A DNA stretch of 64,000 nt, from positions 3,111,001 to 3,175,000 of the forward strand of contig NZ_CP116902.1 of the NCBI RefSeq assembly GCF_028471905.1, given 5' to 3'. Below are positions 26,039 through 34,443 of this stretch, piece by piece (the first letter of the stretch is position 1; every line of letters begins with the position of its first letter). The translations under genes were made by a program, and so were the position numbers. This stretch comes from Aneurinibacillus uraniidurans. GTDB taxonomy: Bacteria; Bacillota; Bacilli; Aneurinibacillales; Aneurinibacillaceae. The notes under the pieces are model-generated. The model was not told the DNA's origin and ran no database searches. It was given only the letters and a program-made list of their open reading frames with translations.

Positions 26039-26566
26039 TTGAATACATCGATGAAAAAACTCGCAACAGGAATTCTAGCAGGCGTAACGCTTGCTAGCGG
26101 TCTTCTGCTTCCGGGGCAAGCAGAAGCGGCTTCTATTTCCGCAAAATTCGGACAAACTGTGAATGTATCCAACGAAAATGCCAAAATTGATAGCATCATT
26201 CGTACTGGTAAAAGCCTCATGAATCACAAGGCACAGTACAGCCACAACTACCGTCCACCAAAATATATGGATTGTTCCCAGTTCATCTATTATATCTTTG
26301 GCAAGAACGGCATCAATATGCAGACACGTGATGATGATCGCCAGGTACGCCTTGGTGAATACGTGCCAAAGAACAAACTTCGCAAAGGCGATCTCGTTTT
26401 CTATAACTCTAATCAAGGCAAGCGTGATGTGACACACGTAGGTCTTTATATTGGAAACGGTCAAGTGCTGCATATGTCCAACCCGCAAGATGATGTCAAA
26501 ATCAGCAGCCTAAACAGCAGCTGGCACAAAAAATACTACCTGACTGCCCGCCGTGTTATTAACTAG
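26039..26566 (+). CDS. Secreted NlpC/P60 cell-wall hydrolase
   Basis: A 175-residue exported endopeptidase with a signal peptide of about 31 residues (cleavage near AEAAS) and an NlpC/P60 domain. Catalytic residues seen are C79 (YMDCSQF), H133 (VTHVGLYIG) and probably H145. It likely cuts D-gamma-glutamyl-diaminopimelate links in peptidoglycan. TTG at 26039 is favoured because AAAGGGAG lies eight bases upstream; an ATG at 26051 is the alternative. The c-di-AMP riboswitch directly upstream fits the known link between this messenger and wall turnover. Confidence 0.92.
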   Translation: MNTSMKKLATGILAGVTLASGLLLPGQAEAASISAKFGQTVNVSNENAKIDSIIRTGKSLMNHKAQYSHNYRPPKYMDCSQFIYYIFGKNGINMQTRDDDRQVRLGEYVPKNKLRKGDLVFYNSNQGKRDVTHVGLYIGNGQVLHMSNPQDDVKISSLNSSWHKKYYLTARRVIN

Positions 26567-26596
26567 AGTGCTATATCTATGTGTAAAACATACGAA

Positions 26597-26634
26597 AAGG
26601 CAGACTCGCTTCATTATCGATGCGAGTCTGCCTT
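26597..26634. terminator. Bidirectional terminator overlapping a stop codon
   Basis: Thirteen-base perfect arms AAGGCAGACTCGC (26597-26609) and GCGAGTCTGCCTT (26622-26634). It lies between converging genes, and the stop codon of the minus-strand gene (26614-26616) is inside the loop. Confidence 0.85.
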
Positions 26635-27288
26635 CTTCACTTGTGCTAATTCCGTAAAATACGAAACGATTAACTCCACATGATCTAACAAAGTCCAGCC
26701 CCTTTTCTCCAATTCCGCCTGTTCACGACGATGAAACGGCTCGCCCTCCTCACGAATGATACGCTGCCAGTCTGCTAGCTGCTTGCGTTCGGACATAGAT
26801 AGCTGATCCTCAATCGATGTACAAATAAAAGAACGACAAATGCCGGTCTTAAACCGTGGATCGAGACCGCATCCCCGTCCATCTTCAAAGAATTGACAAA
26901 CTGCATAAGCCAGCCTTTCATCCGTCGCCTGATAGATGGTGCGCGGTGACTGCAGCAAGCGATGATAGCGTTCAACCGGCGCCTCATCCTCCCCTGCCTG
27001 CTTTTCATAAAAAAGTGCATCAATGCGTGCCCCAGTAATAATTTCATATTCGCATACCGTATTGTCTGGATGACTGTACACTTGATTAAGAAAAAAGTCG
27101 GTCTGGCCGGATTCGATCATCCGATAGATCTCAAACAACGTAAAAACTGGCTCGTAGGCGCAGCATCCGATATGCGAGAGACTAGAAGAACGACGCTGAA
27201 AGTGCGGCTCAGGGCAATTCCGACAGACTACCGATAACAGCTGCTTGGCTTCTTCATCCCATTTAAGAAACCCAGATGATTGACTCAT
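26614..27288 (-). CDS. Cysteine-rich conserved hypothetical protein
   Basis: A 224-residue soluble protein with clustered Cys: CRNCPEPHF, then IGCCAYEP, and later CQFFEDGRGCG and GICRSFICTS. The spacing suggests a bound metal or Fe-S cluster, like proteins with Cys-cluster domains, but I cannot name the family. ATG at 27288 (MSQSSGFLKWD) follows GAGAGGAT; an upstream ATG at 27354 lacks a ribosome site. The last codons form one arm of the shared terminator. Confidence 0.65.
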   Translation of the reverse strand: MSQSSGFLKWDEEAKQLLSVVCRNCPEPHFQRRSSSLSHIGCCAYEPVFTLFEIYRMIESGQTDFFLNQVYSHPDNTVCEYEIITGARIDALFYEKQAGEDEAPVERYHRLLQSPRTIYQATDERLAYAVCQFFEDGRGCGLDPRFKTGICRSFICTSIEDQLSMSERKQLADWQRIIREEGEPFHRREQAELEKRGWTLLDHVELIVSYFTELAQVKKADSHR

Positions 27289-27386
27289 GAAGATCCTCTC
27301 TTTCTGTCCATTAGCCGAACACTTTGTATCGGTAGCCATCATATCATCCGTCAATGATTACTGACAAGAGCATGCTCCATTCCCTA

Positions 27387-29288
27387 TCACACTAAAGACT
27401 GGGATTGCTGACCACGCAGCCACTTCTCGAACTCCTCCATAGCAAGCGGGCGGGCAATCAGATAACCTTGAATGACATCACAGTCCATCGCTTTAAGAAT
27501 ATCACTCTGTTCTTCTGTCTCTACCCCTTCTGCAATAACAGTTAACCCAAGCCCATGTGCCATTGTAATAACAGCCGATACAATAGCCCAATCTGCCTCC
27601 TGTCCTTCCTCATTCGTCCGCATAAATGATTTATCAATTTTGATCGAATGAATGGGGAGTGACTTCAAATAGCTAAGCGATGAATATCCGGTTCCAAAGT
27701 CATCAATCGAAATATGTATCCCTGCTTTTTTCAATGCTTCTAATGTACAGGCAACGTCGTGTAGATGATGAATCGCCATCCCTTCTGTAATCTCCAGATC
27801 GAGAAACTCCGGTTCAAGCTCACTTCGCTTTAGTATGCCGAGCACAGTATCTATCAATCGCTGATCCCGGAACTGACGGGCAGACAAGTTAACCGAGATC
27901 CGAAACGAGCTGTACCCTTCCTTTTGCCAGTGGCGAGCAGCCATACAGGCTTCTTCAAGTACCCAGGCCCCAAGTGAGACGATCATCCCTGTCTCTTCCG
28001 CAATCGGAATAAATTCAGATGGAAATACCCAGCCAAGATGTGGGTGCTGCCAGCGCAGTAATGCCTCGGCACCTATTAATTTTCCGGTACGCAAACAGAT
28101 TTGAGGCTGATAATACAGCACAAGTTCCTTATTCTCCATCGCTCGCCGCAGATGGTTCTCAAGCAGCATCGTCCGCGCGCTCGTCTCCTTCATGTCGCCC
28201 GTATAAAAACAGTATGTATTTCTTCCCTGTTCTTTGGCCCGGTACATCGCTGTATCCGCATTCTTAATCAGCGTGTCCACTGTATACCCATCGTCTGGAT
28301 ACAGACTAATCCCTACACTCGGAGTTACAATTAATTCGTGCCCTTCCAACATGAATGGCTTACTGACCGCTTGAAGTAAACAATTCGCCATGTCTTCAAT
28401 TTCGGTACAGGCCACATTTTCAAGCAACATCATAAATTCATCGCCACCCTGCCGTGCAACAATCTGATTTGTTCCCATACACTCTCTTAGTCGACCTGCA
28501 ATTTCCCGTATTAATTCATCACCGAACCTATGCCCAAGCGAATCATTAATAAATTTGAATCGGTCAATATCAAGCAGAAGAACAGCTGTTTTTCGCCCAG
28601 AAGATGCGGAACGTGCCAGTGATTCTTTTAGAAAAATACGATATTTTCGACTATTAGGAAGACCTGTCAGTGCATCATGAAGCGCCATATGTTCCATTTT
28701 CCGCTCGGCTGATTTTTGCAGTCGATTCAGCAACTTCTCCATCTGCGACTTTGCTTCGATCGCTTCCTGACGATTATGTTCCGCTGTCTCACAAAGTTGC
28801 TCACTTACCCGGCTGTTAACCACAAGAAAAATTGTCAAACATATGCTCAATAGACCAAAAGGGATCACATCATATAAAATCATTTGCCCGGAAGTCAGAT
28901 CAGCCTGGTACAAAAAGAATACACATGTCGCCCCGAACGTCAGTGTACCTGCATATACAATCGGCCAGACCTGCATATAAAGGGAACTCATCACAAGAAC
29001 AAGCCAGAAAAAAATAAACATCGATAGAGATGGATGAAAAGCCGTGACAGCCGTACAGAGGCTAAACAGGAGGGTGATGGTGACATACATCGTCAGCACG
29101 GCGTATTGGGGACGATGACTTAATAAGAACGGGATAAGCCCACATACAAGTCCACCAGGGAGCAGAATCCCTACTGTAGCAGCATCTGCACCAAATGCTA
29201 CAATACTAAACAGCAGCCAGAATCCCCAAATAATTTTGGTTATAAGTAAATTGCGCTGGTGGATGCGCACAGCATAATCTTTATCCAT
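27387..29288 (-). CDS. Membrane-bound GGDEF-EAL cyclic di-GMP enzyme
   Basis: A 633-residue protein. Six or so transmembrane helices in residues 15-160 form the sensor part. A linker helix follows, then a GGDEF domain with an intact RQGGDEF (about residue 285) and SVGISLYPDDG. Then comes an EAL domain with intact GAEALLRW, NLSARQF, DDFGTGYSSLSYLK, KIDKSF and AEGVETEEQ. Both halves have complete catalytic motifs, so it may make and break c-di-GMP. ATG at 29288 follows AGGAGGGGGA. It is monocistronic and could feed the c-di-GMP riboswitch at 16.7 kb. Confidence 0.94.
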   Translation of the reverse strand: MDKDYAVRIHQRNLLITKIIWGFWLLFSIVAFGADAATVGILLPGGLVCGLIPFLLSHRPQYAVLTMYVTITLLFSLCTAVTAFHPSLSMFIFFWLVLVMSSLYMQVWPIVYAGTLTFGATCVFFLYQADLTSGQMILYDVIPFGLLSICLTIFLVVNSRVSEQLCETAEHNRQEAIEAKSQMEKLLNRLQKSAERKMEHMALHDALTGLPNSRKYRIFLKESLARSASSGRKTAVLLLDIDRFKFINDSLGHRFGDELIREIAGRLRECMGTNQIVARQGGDEFMMLLENVACTEIEDMANCLLQAVSKPFMLEGHELIVTPSVGISLYPDDGYTVDTLIKNADTAMYRAKEQGRNTYCFYTGDMKETSARTMLLENHLRRAMENKELVLYYQPQICLRTGKLIGAEALLRWQHPHLGWVFPSEFIPIAEETGMIVSLGAWVLEEACMAARHWQKEGYSSFRISVNLSARQFRDQRLIDTVLGILKRSELEPEFLDLEITEGMAIHHLHDVACTLEALKKAGIHISIDDFGTGYSSLSYLKSLPIHSIKIDKSFMRTNEEGQEADWAIVSAVITMAHGLGLTVIAEGVETEEQSDILKAMDCDVIQGYLIARPLAMEEFEKWLRGQQSQSLV

Positions 29289-29351
29289 TATCCCCCTCCT
29301 CTTCCTTTTTCATCATACTATATTTAACAGCCATTCGGGACAAATCCTGAC

Positions 29352-29384
29352 AAAAAAAGTCTGCGTGCTTATCACGCAGACTTT
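29352..29384 (-). terminator. Terminator of patA
   Basis: AAAGTCTGCGTG and CACGCAGACTTT pair around CTTAT and are followed on the minus strand by seven T residues. Confidence 0.88.
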
Positions 29385-29393
29385 CTCTACTCA

Positions 29394-30560
29394 TTATCTC
29401 TGACTCCGCAGTTCGTTCACGAATGCTTCTAGGCGATTCAGCCCCTCTTCCAGCACATCAAGAGCATACGCATACGAAATTCGAATGTATCCTTCTCCAT
29501 ATGAGGAGAACGCATCACCTGGTACCGCCGCTACCCGTTTTTCTTCAAGCAAACGCGATGCAAATTCAAACGATGGCAGCCCAAACTCCCGGATCGATGG
29601 AAACACATAGAAAGCACCAGTCGGTACAACCGGGACCAATCCCATTTTGGTAAGCCGCTCACATACATAACGGCGACGTTTATCATATTCCTCTTTCATG
29701 ATATCTGCATCATTTCGTCCCTCAGTCAGTGCGTCCAGTGCAGCATACTGACTGATCGAACTAGCACATGTGGCATTATACTGATGCACCTTCAACATCT
29801 GCTCGCTAATATACGCCGGAGCAAACGTAAATCCGATCCGCCAGCCCGTCATCGAATGCGATTTTGACAACCCATTGATGACAATTGTTTTCTCACGCAA
29901 TGCCGGATACGAAGCAAGTGAACGATGTGTACCTTCATAAATCAACTCACTATAGATCTCATCCGACAACACGAACACATCACGATCTGCCAAAAGCTTT
30001 GCAATCTCCGTTAGTGCCTGCTCGTCGAGTGTACAACCAGTCGGATTAGACGGATACGGTAAGATGACACAGCGAGTGTTCACCGTCAGCTTCTGTGCGA
30101 TTTTATCCGCCGTCATTTTAAAATCTGAATCTGTTGTATCGACATAAACCGGAGTCGCTCCGCACAGGCGAATAATCGGCTCATAGCCCGGATATACAGG
30201 AGCCGGTAGAATAACCTCGCATCCTTCGGTCAGAATGGTACGCAGCGCGATGTCAATCGCTTCACTGGCGCCATTTGTCGTAATGACTTCTGTCGCTGGA
30301 TCATATGTAAGACCGTATTTTTCCTTCACAAAGGCACTAGCTGCCTCGCGCAGTGCCAATAAGCCCGCATTCGGTGTATACGTAGTTCGGTTCTCATCAA
30401 TCGCCCGTTTTCCTGCTTCTTTAATATGATCTGGTGTCGCAAAATCCGGCTGTCCAATGGTCAGGGATACCGCATCAGGATACTGCGCGACCCGGTTAAA
30501 AAATGTACGAATGCCCGAAATTTGAATATCACGCACTCGTGGATTCAGCAAATGCTTCAT
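29394..30560 (-). CDS. patA: Pyridoxal-phosphate aminotransferase PatA
   Basis: A 388-residue class I/II aminotransferase. The PLP-binding lysine is in INGLSKSHSMTGWRIGF. Other conserved parts are YTPNAGLLALREA, PYPSNPTG and a late GYIRISYA with the carboxylate-binding Arg. PatA of B. subtilis acts as N-acetyl-L,L-diaminopimelate aminotransferase in lysine biosynthesis; the assignment is by family resemblance. ATG at 30560 (MKHLLNPRV) follows GGAAGGAAGC, and a 24-codon upstream extension has no ribosome site. Confidence 0.9.
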   Translation of the reverse strand: MKHLLNPRVRDIQISGIRTFFNRVAQYPDAVSLTIGQPDFATPDHIKEAGKRAIDENRTTYTPNAGLLALREAASAFVKEKYGLTYDPATEVITTNGASEAIDIALRTILTEGCEVILPAPVYPGYEPIIRLCGATPVYVDTTDSDFKMTADKIAQKLTVNTRCVILPYPSNPTGCTLDEQALTEIAKLLADRDVFVLSDEIYSELIYEGTHRSLASYPALREKTIVINGLSKSHSMTGWRIGFTFAPAYISEQMLKVHQYNATCASSISQYAALDALTEGRNDADIMKEEYDKRRRYVCERLTKMGLVPVVPTGAFYVFPSIREFGLPSFEFASRLLEEKRVAAVPGDAFSSYGEGYIRISYAYALDVLEEGLNRLEAFVNELRSQR

Positions 30561-30660
30561 CTCTTGCTTCCTTCCTTTCCAGTCAAGCTTTTTGTGAAAA
30601 GTATAGCACGATTGTGACAATTTAGCAGACAAAACAGCGGTACATACTAAAATTGTCCTG

Positions 30661-31161
30661 CTAACACAACTGATTTTCCTGTTTTAATTGCTGGAGAACA
30701 AGCTTATCGGTCGGGAACGCAAGCTCTGGAAGCTCGTCATATCCGAAGAAGCCGACCGCATCCAGATCATCTCCTGCTATCAGTTCTCCATCCGCTTCGT
30801 CTGCCATAAACCAGATGCCAACGGTATGCTGACTCGGATTATGAAAGTTTGAATGGACCGTATATACGCCACGAATCGTAATGACAAGCCCGGTCTCCTC
30901 CGCAAATTCGCGGCGGGCTGCCTCATATACATCCTCATCCCATTCTACATAGCCGCATGGAATGCACCATTTGCCCTCGTACACACCACCGATACGACGG
31001 CCCAAAAGAATTTTTTTATCCCGCATGATAATCGCGGCCACTCCGACTGCTGGATTCTGATAAAAAACAAACCCGCAAGCTGTACAGTACGGTTTTGTCT
31101 CATCTTTGGCTTCGTTTAGCTCCAGATGCCCACCACATTTTGGACAGAAAGAATACCTCAT
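30661..31161 (-). CDS. NUDIX hydrolase with zinc ribbon
   Basis: A 166-residue protein. The N-terminal zinc ribbon is CPKCGG...CTACG (residues about 6-30). The Nudix box GYVEWDEDVYEAARREFAEE follows near residue 72, ending TGL. The arrangement resembles NADH pyrophosphatase-like NUDIX proteins, but the substrate is not known. ATG at 31161 is spaced eight bases from AGGAG; a GTG two codons upstream is too close to it. Confidence 0.9.
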   Translation of the reverse strand: MRYSFCPKCGGHLELNEAKDETKPYCTACGFVFYQNPAVGVAAIIMRDKKILLGRRIGGVYEGKWCIPCGYVEWDEDVYEAARREFAEETGLVITIRGVYTVHSNFHNPSQHTVGIWFMADEADGELIAGDDLDAVGFFGYDELPELAFPTDKLVLQQLKQENQLC

Positions 31162-31241
31162 CTCCACCGCTCCTTTCTTGTCTTTCTCTACAAAAAAAAG
31201 TATGGTAAAAACAGCATACCATACGAAAGGAGAATTATTCT

Positions 31242-31685
31242 GTGAAGATAATCAGCGCTTGCTTACTCGGATGTGAATGTCGGTATGACGGCGGACATAA
31301 TCGCGTAGAGAAAATAGAAGAATGGCTTCGCAAAGGTGAAGCCATTCCTGTCTGCCCAGAACAACTGGGCGGTCTGTCTACCCCACGCCTTCCGGCAGAA
31401 ATCATCGGTGGCGATGGATTTGACGTACTTGATGGTCATGCGTGTGTAATTGATCGTGAAGGCAATGATGTAACCAAAGAATTTATCCATGGTGCCGAGC
31501 AGACGCTTCGCATAGCACAAACAGCTAAAGCGAGCGCCGCTATTCTAAAAGAACGAAGCCCTTCGTGCGGCAGCACGACGATTTATAATGGGACATTCTC
31601 CAAAGAAAAGCGCCCAGGTCTAGGCGTTACCGCTGCACTTCTTACGCGCCATGGCATTTCCGTATCCTCTGAAGAGACACCCTAG
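31242..31685 (+). CDS. DUF523 family protein
   Basis: A 147-residue protein with the DUF523 pattern: MKIISACLLG at the start, CRYDG, PVCPEQLGGL(S/P)TPR, and KERSPSCGS near residue 105. The conserved Cys residues suggest metal or Fe-S binding. Function is unknown. GTG at 31242 follows AAAGGAG. Its stop codon overlaps the stop of the converging YwiC-like gene. Confidence 0.88.
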   Translation: MKIISACLLGCECRYDGGHNRVEKIEEWLRKGEAIPVCPEQLGGLSTPRLPAEIIGGDGFDVLDGHACVIDREGNDVTKEFIHGAEQTLRIAQTAKASAAILKERSPSCGSTTIYNGTFSKEKRPGLGVTAALLTRHGISVSSEETP

Positions 31686-32404
31686 CGGAAAGCAAGCAGC
31701 ACAAGACCTACAAACAAAAGTAAATTCGCCGTTTCTGTCAATCCGACTGTTTTAATTGACAGTTCTCTGCCAGGCATCACCAATGCACGCACAAGGCTGG
31801 GGACGTAGGCGATAGCAAGGAATACGAATCCGGCTGTCGCCAGCGTCAATGGTACAGTAATATGATACACCCATGACAATAAGCGAAATACTCGATTGTC
31901 TCGCTTCCGAATCATCGTTTTCACAAAAAAGATACTACCTAGAAAAAAGAGAACAAATATAAACCACAACATGAAAGCACGCTGATCATACGATCCACCG
32001 GTTCCGATGACATACGCAGTTGGTCCACCCAGACATAACGCTGCAACCGCCGCACTATCATTGCCGAAAGCTCGCTCATCATTGCGACGTGCATACCACA
32101 TATTTACTGCAAACAACGGTAGCATCACCACTCCACATAAAAAAAGCTGCGGTCTCACCGCAAGCGGGACTGCTAACAAGGCTATAGCTCCTACCGCATA
32201 TCCTCCTGCCCACCTGAGATACATATGACGGCGCCGCTTTGTCTTGAGTGCAAGAAGAAGCGGATAAATAGCCAGATACAACAGTAACCAGCCGGCCAGC
32301 GCTGGTAGGTGCCAGATTTGCCAGCCACCAAGGCTAGCGCCTGCTACAAAAGGAACGAACAGCATCCCCCAGGCACCATGTTGTTTAGGAATCATCCATT
32401 TCAC
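31682..32404 (-). CDS. YwiC-like membrane protein
   Basis: About 240 residues with seven or so hydrophobic helices. It opens with IPKQHGAWGM, the signature of YwiC-like proteins. The start is uncertain: GTG at 32404 gives MKWMIPKQHGAW with GGGGTGA five bases upstream, while an ATG at 32428 gives eight more residues. Its function is not established. The stop shares bases with the stop of the DUF523 gene. Confidence 0.8.
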   Translation of the reverse strand: MKWMIPKQHGAWGMLFVPFVAGASLGGWQIWHLPALAGWLLLYLAIYPLLLALKTKRRRHMYLRWAGGYAVGAIALLAVPLAVRPQLFLCGVVMLPLFAVNMWYARRNDERAFGNDSAAVAALCLGGPTAYVIGTGGSYDQRAFMLWFIFVLFFLGSIFFVKTMIRKRDNRVFRLLSWVYHITVPLTLATAGFVFLAIAYVPSLVRALVMPGRELSIKTVGLTETANLLLFVGLVLLAFR

Positions 32405-32502
32405 GTACTTCACCCCATTTCCATACAAGCTATATCGGTTTTATTATACAGAGTGGTGGCATCAGTGCCTGTGACATCGATCATACATCCTTTCTATTTC
32501 CA

Positions 32503-32532
32503 CACAAAAAACCAGCGCACATAGCGCTGGCT
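32503..32532 (-). terminator. Terminator of the CsoR/CstR-family gene
   Basis: GCCAGCGC and GCGCTGG pair around TATGT on the minus strand, followed by a T run. Confidence 0.8.
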
Positions 32533-32545
32533 TCTTATCAAAAAA

Positions 32546-32806
32546 TTATCGACTTTTCACAAGCAATTCAACTGCTTCTTTAATTACATGATCAGGATCG
32601 TTCCCCTTCTCAATCTCCATACGAATACATGATTCCATATTCGTCGCAACAACTAATCCGACAGCACGATCCACAGCAGAACGAATGGCAGTCAATTGAG
32701 TGACAACATCGCGGCAGTCTTTCTGCTGCTCCATCATGCTCAACACCCCACGGATCTGCCCTTCAATACGACGAAGACGGTTTCTGACAGCATCATTATA
32801 TTCCAT
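32546..32806 (-). CDS. CsoR/FrmR-family repressor, CstR-like
   Basis: An 86-residue all-helical DUF156 repressor. The first ligand Cys is C31 (KDCRDVVTQL) and the second is C60 (ESCIRMEIE). The position held by His in copper-sensing CsoR is Asn here (N56). C31 and C60 without His is the pattern I know from persulfide-sensing CstR, so sulfur-stress sensing is inferred over copper. ATG at 32806 follows GAGGTGAT. It stands alone, with no rhodanese, sulfurtransferase or copper pump beside it, so its target lies elsewhere or it controls only itself. Confidence 0.9.
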   Translation of the reverse strand: MEYNDAVRNRLRRIEGQIRGVLSMMEQQKDCRDVVTQLTAIRSAVDRAVGLVVATNMESCIRMEIEKGNDPDHVIKEAVELLVKSR

Positions 32807-32840
32807 CTGTTATCACCTCAACGTAAAATAGGGTATATTT

Positions 32841-32869
32841 ATCGTACCCCGTTAGGTATGAAATGTAAA
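32841..32869 (-). promoter_or_regulatory. Promoter with CsoR/CstR-type operator
   Basis: On the minus strand a -35 TTTACA (32864-32869) and a -10 TACGAT (32841-32846) are 17 bases apart. The imperfect palindrome ATACCTAACGGGGTAC (32844-32859) fills the spacer, the usual place and form (TACC...GGTA around a GC tract) for this repressor family. Confidence 0.65.
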
Positions 32870-32955
32870 CAAGAAATAAAACAATGGATGAATACTCCAA
32901 TTACCGTACACACTACGAAAAACAAATGGAAGTGACGCTTCTGCTTACTTGAAAG

Positions 32956-32983
32956 AAAAAAGCAGCCAGTTGGCTGCTTTTTT
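32956..32983. terminator. Bidirectional terminator
   Basis: AAAAAAGCAGCCA and TGGCTGCTTTTTT pair with a minimal loop, directly after the stop of the peptidoglycan-binding gene. Confidence 0.8.
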
Positions 32984-32990
32984 ACGATCA

Positions 32991-33668
32991 TTATTGTATT
33001 TCGCGTGCCGCTGATGTAAGTGCACTTCGAGTAACCGCTCGATTCGTTCCCGGTTTCTCACGCGAAAGCACGAGCGGAACACGCAGATGCTGATTAAACA
33101 TCCGTAGTTCCTCATCAATGGCCTTTATCGTTCGTGGTACATCTACCTGCACGTCTTTTCGAGCGGCTACGTCAACTGTGCCTCTCTCCGTCGTTCGTTT
33201 CGAATCCTGTTGTCCGACATTTCGGCTAATCTCAGCGAGGATCGCTTCTAACGCTTTCTCATCGTACGTCACGTAAAACGAAATACTTAGCGGAGGTGCA
33301 TCTCCCTGCCATTTCTGCCATAGTCCTGCCATTGTCCGTTCACGTGAGACATCCTGCGCCTTCTTCATCGTCGCATCCATGTCGTACGAAAGTTTGATGG
33401 CTTTTTTATCGATCAGAAATACGCGATCTCCAATCGTTACTTGCAGCGGAATGTGGTCAATTGTATAAACAACATCTTCCAGCCGCCGCTGTGCCTCTAC
33501 ATGCGTCAATCCCCCGATTGTAATACCAGCGACTTTCATTTCATCCGGAAATCGCTGCTCTTTCCACTCTTCTGCCAGAAAAAGCGAGAGGATACTGAAT
33601 ACAATTGTCTGCAAAAAAAGCAAGGCGAGAACGACCGAAAACTGCCGCATATACTGTCCAATCTTCAT
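32991..33668 (-). CDS. Membrane-anchored protein with YoaR-like (PG_binding_4) domain
   Basis: A 225-residue protein with one N-terminal transmembrane helix (about 8-31), then an extracellular part that begins MKVAGITIGGLTHVEAQRRL, the typical start of the YoaR-like putative peptidoglycan-binding domain found before VanW domains. No VanW domain follows; the protein ends about 195 residues after the membrane segment. ATG at 33668. Role in the cell envelope is inferred. No partner gene is obvious. Confidence 0.75.
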   Translation of the reverse strand: MKIGQYMRQFSVVLALLFLQTIVFSILSLFLAEEWKEQRFPDEMKVAGITIGGLTHVEAQRRLEDVVYTIDHIPLQVTIGDRVFLIDKKAIKLSYDMDATMKKAQDVSRERTMAGLWQKWQGDAPPLSISFYVTYDEKALEAILAEISRNVGQQDSKRTTERGTVDVAARKDVQVDVPRTIKAIDEELRMFNQHLRVPLVLSREKPGTNRAVTRSALTSAAREIQ

Positions 33669-33712
33669 CTTGCCTCACCATTACCTTTAATTTTTCGGTC
33701 CTAAATGATCGA

Positions 33713-34423
33713 TTAAGAAAGCTTTAGCGTTAACTCTACTACTTTGCTTCGACCAATCTGCCGGGCCCGTTCGGCAAGCGATTCTGTTACCGTCTCTCCT
33801 TGAGCTCCCAACAAGTTGCCTTCTTCATCATACAAATCTTCTGCAAGTGTACGACCAATCAAAGGTGCCGTATCTACTTCTTCTTCCATCTCTTCTACTA
33901 CTACTTCTTCTGCTTCCGGAAGCTGAACAAACTCATCGAGAGACATCATCTGTTTGACACCATCTTCGATCACAACCATAATATCGCGGCCAAATGTCAC
34001 CACGAATTCCTGCGGCATGACCTTCGCTTCTCCCGTTGGATCTTCAACCACACAACCGATAATTTTGCCGGTCTCTTCCTCAATGTAGTACTCGGTGACC
34101 TGCCCAAGGAAACGACCTTTCTTTGTAATAATGCGAGTGCCTCGAATCTGAATGTTCTTAGATAAAAGATCATTGGCAATCGGAATTTCTGCTAAATCAA
34201 TGACAGCTGAATCATTTTCAACTGTGACGGCATAATCGCCAATCCCTTCTACACGACGATACGGAATCGCTTTAATCCCGAACTCCCAATGATCATTCTG
34301 TACGATGAGGAATTCTACACCAGCCCGTTCTGGGTTAATGACGATATTTTTTACACTGCCGATCTCTTGTCCGTCCATGATGCTAAAAATCGGCATTCCA
34401 AGAATCTCCTGACTTTGCTTCAT
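33713..34423 (-). CDS. PRC-barrel domain protein (YrrD-like)
   Basis: A 236-residue soluble protein with two PRC-barrel-like units, at about 5-75 (GMPIFSIMDGQEIGSVKNIVINPE) and 88-160 (RIITKKGRFLGQVTEYYI). An acidic linker (EEVVVEEMEEEVD) and a C-terminal segment ending RSKVVELTLKLS follow. ATG at 34423 follows AAAGGGCG. It lies 20 bases downstream of the next gene in the same direction, so the two are probably co-transcribed. Function unknown. Confidence 0.8.
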   Translation of the reverse strand: MKQSQEILGMPIFSIMDGQEIGSVKNIVINPERAGVEFLIVQNDHWEFGIKAIPYRRVEGIGDYAVTVENDSAVIDLAEIPIANDLLSKNIQIRGTRIITKKGRFLGQVTEYYIEEETGKIIGCVVEDPTGEAKVMPQEFVVTFGRDIMVVIEDGVKQMMSLDEFVQLPEAEEVVVEEMEEEVDTAPLIGRTLAEDLYDEEGNLLGAQGETVTESLAERARQIGRSKVVELTLKLS

Positions 34424-34443
34424 ACGCTGTACGCCCTTTCCAT

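Noticed and set aside
32546..32806. Annotation as copper sensor CsoR
   Set aside because: The His ligand position is Asn; the Cys pair fits CstR better, and no copper transport genes are adjacent.
33800..34165. Plus-strand frame of 121 codons opposite the PRC-barrel gene
   Set aside because: Antisense shadow of an acidic, Glu-rich coding region; Phe/Tyr-rich and without a start signal.
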